From contig JAUVXV010000004.1 in NCBI GenBank assembly GCA_030603365.1, positions 293,569 through 344,975 of the forward strand: a stretch of DNA of 51,407 nucleotides. Direction: 5' to 3'. The notes under the pieces were generated by a model that saw nothing but the letters and a program-made list of their open reading frames with translations, had not been told where the DNA came from and did no database searches. Position numbers and translations under genes: made by a program. Position 1 is the first letter of the stretch. Every line of letters begins with the position of its first letter. Source of the DNA: Candidatus Heimdallarchaeota archaeon (GTDB taxonomy: Archaea > Asgardarchaeota > Heimdallarchaeia > Heimdallarchaeales > Heimdallarchaeaceae). Below are positions 50,794 through 51,407 of the stretch, in pieces.

Positions 50794-51099
50794 TCACATT
50801 ACCTCAAGAATTATACTTTTCTTCTTTTCATTTTGAGGATGTCTTGCAATTCCATTTGTTAAAATATCTTCAAGGTGAACGAATTTGTTATTTTTAGAGT
50901 CATACCAAAGAAAAGAATTAATATTGAAAATAAATCGTTCATTATTGTAGATCAGTTCTTCAAATGCAATGTATTCTTTTGAAATATCTCTTAATTTTCT
51001 ACTTAGAAATCTAATTCATTCATTAGTAGATTGTGTATGGCTTATAGGAAGAATCATATAAAACTTCGAGAAAAACTTGTTCTCAGAATCTTGGTTAGT
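50794..51099 (-). pseudogene. Decayed coding sequence with an in-frame TGA
   Basis: A minus-strand frame of 102 codons between stops, interrupted only by TGA at 51016-51018. Upstream of the TGA it reads NQDSENKFFSKFYMILPISH; downstream RFLSRKLRDISKEYIAFEEL then YNNERFIFNINSFLWYDSKN and KFVHLEDILTNGIARHPQNE. Composition is protein-like and amphipathic, unlike random AT-rich sequence. No start codon follows the TGA, and an ATG exists at 51057 before it. I do not recognise the family. Confidence 0.5.
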
Positions 51100-51188
51100 T
51101 TAAGTTGGCTAGTTTTTAGATAGATTATTTACAAAATGAAGAATAATCTGAGTAACTATCTTTTTTTTTGCAAAATAGTGGAGCTAGC

Positions 51189-51407
51189 TCAATTCTTTAA
51201 TCTTTTCATTGAGAGATGATCGAAATGAAGAACATCACTAGCTCCTGACGATTCTACCAAGTACTTATATTAAAATTTTATTTCAAATATTGAGCCACTC
51301 AAAGTATTTGTTTTCAAATTTTCTCAAACTTGGCAATATATATTCTGGTTCTTTTTATAGCTATTTCTCACTGTATACTTGGCTACTTCTAGTAGCACAA
51401 TAATTGA
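51189..51407 (-). pseudogene. Possible further remnant of the same decayed gene
   Basis: Protein-like fragments occur in different frames upstream of the broken ORF: YLVESSGASDVLHFDHLSMK (about 51210-51266) in one frame and EYILPSLRKFENKYFEWLNI in another around 51290-51355. Each is closed by stops. This is what frameshift decay of one gene would leave, but the evidence is weak. The remaining sequence 50629-50793 is AT-rich intergenic with no other feature seen. Confidence 0.28.

Noticed and set aside
51016..51018. Selenocysteine at the in-frame TGA
   Set aside because: No SECIS-like hairpin or selenoprotein family match was seen, and neighbouring fragments have further frameshifts, so decay is simpler.

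Overview
The window is a compact, AT-rich archaeal chromosome segment. Unambiguously archaeal genes include pelota, Holliday junction resolvase Hjc, DnaG-type primase, archaeal TruD and Pth2, aEF1-beta, ribosomal L40e, CTP-dependent riboflavin kinase, RibL, the archaeosine pair ArcS/RaSEA, Trm5, DUF371, a GPN GTPase, and isoprenoid lipid enzymes (polyprenyl synthase, geranylgeranyl reductase family, cis-prenyltransferase). Four genes appear to encode roadblock/longin-type small domains, and there are many free-standing coiled-coil proteins. This suggests an Asgard-type (Promethearchaeati) genome. That placement is an inference: no rRNA or eukaryotic signature protein is in view.

Layout. 1-10 kb: a partial roadblock-like gene, rubrerythrin, NcsA-type tRNA thiolase, site-2 protease, a COG2108 radical SAM protein, then translation and DNA-repair genes (pelota, hjc, RimI-like, truD, pth2, a NusA-like KH protein) and a coiled-coil protein. 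10-15.5 kb: a short L40e gene with a GTG start, a membrane coiled-coil protein, dnaG with an RS-rich linker, tyrosyl-tRNA synthetase, a GC-richer structured-RNA candidate, tRNA-Val(CAC) and a solitary cytosine-C5 DNA methyltransferase. 15.5-18 kb: a minus-strand operon of acidic/coiled-coil proteins ending in a winged helix. 18-26.5 kb: unknown genes, a zinc ribbon next to a geranylgeranyl reductase, a duplicated V4R-like protein, a zinc ribbon plus aEF1-beta, a sensor-kinase-like protein whose ATPase motifs look degraded, and a two-domain roadblock-like gene with no canonical start codon.

26.4-39.5 kb: the archaeosine pair, a SIS-domain protein, a DUF6544 protein, tRNA-Lys(TTT), an isochorismatase-fold protein lacking the catalytic Cys, ribK-ribL (riboflavin to FMN to FAD), glycerate kinase, translin, idsA-cinA-GPN GTPase, and cis-prenyltransferase. 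39.5-46.8 kb: an NYN-like protein, a second COG1340 coiled coil, roadblock plus nicotinate phosphoribosyltransferase, another coiled coil, DUF371, trm5 and a tandem longin-like protein.

46.8-51.4 kb: a secreted, membrane-anchored beta-helix (NosD-like) gene is split by a GC-richer IS607-family element (tnpA serine recombinase plus an unusually long 642-residue TnpB). Removing the element at GG dinucleotides restores the frame. Next comes tRNA-Lys(CTT), which appears to carry two introns, then decayed coding sequence.

No CRISPR array, cas gene or restriction endonuclease was recognised. The strongest leads are the IS607/TnpB element with a foldable omega-RNA candidate, the structured RNA near 14.1-14.35 kb, the two-intron tRNA-Lys, the start-less roadblock gene, and the coiled-coil/winged-helix operon.
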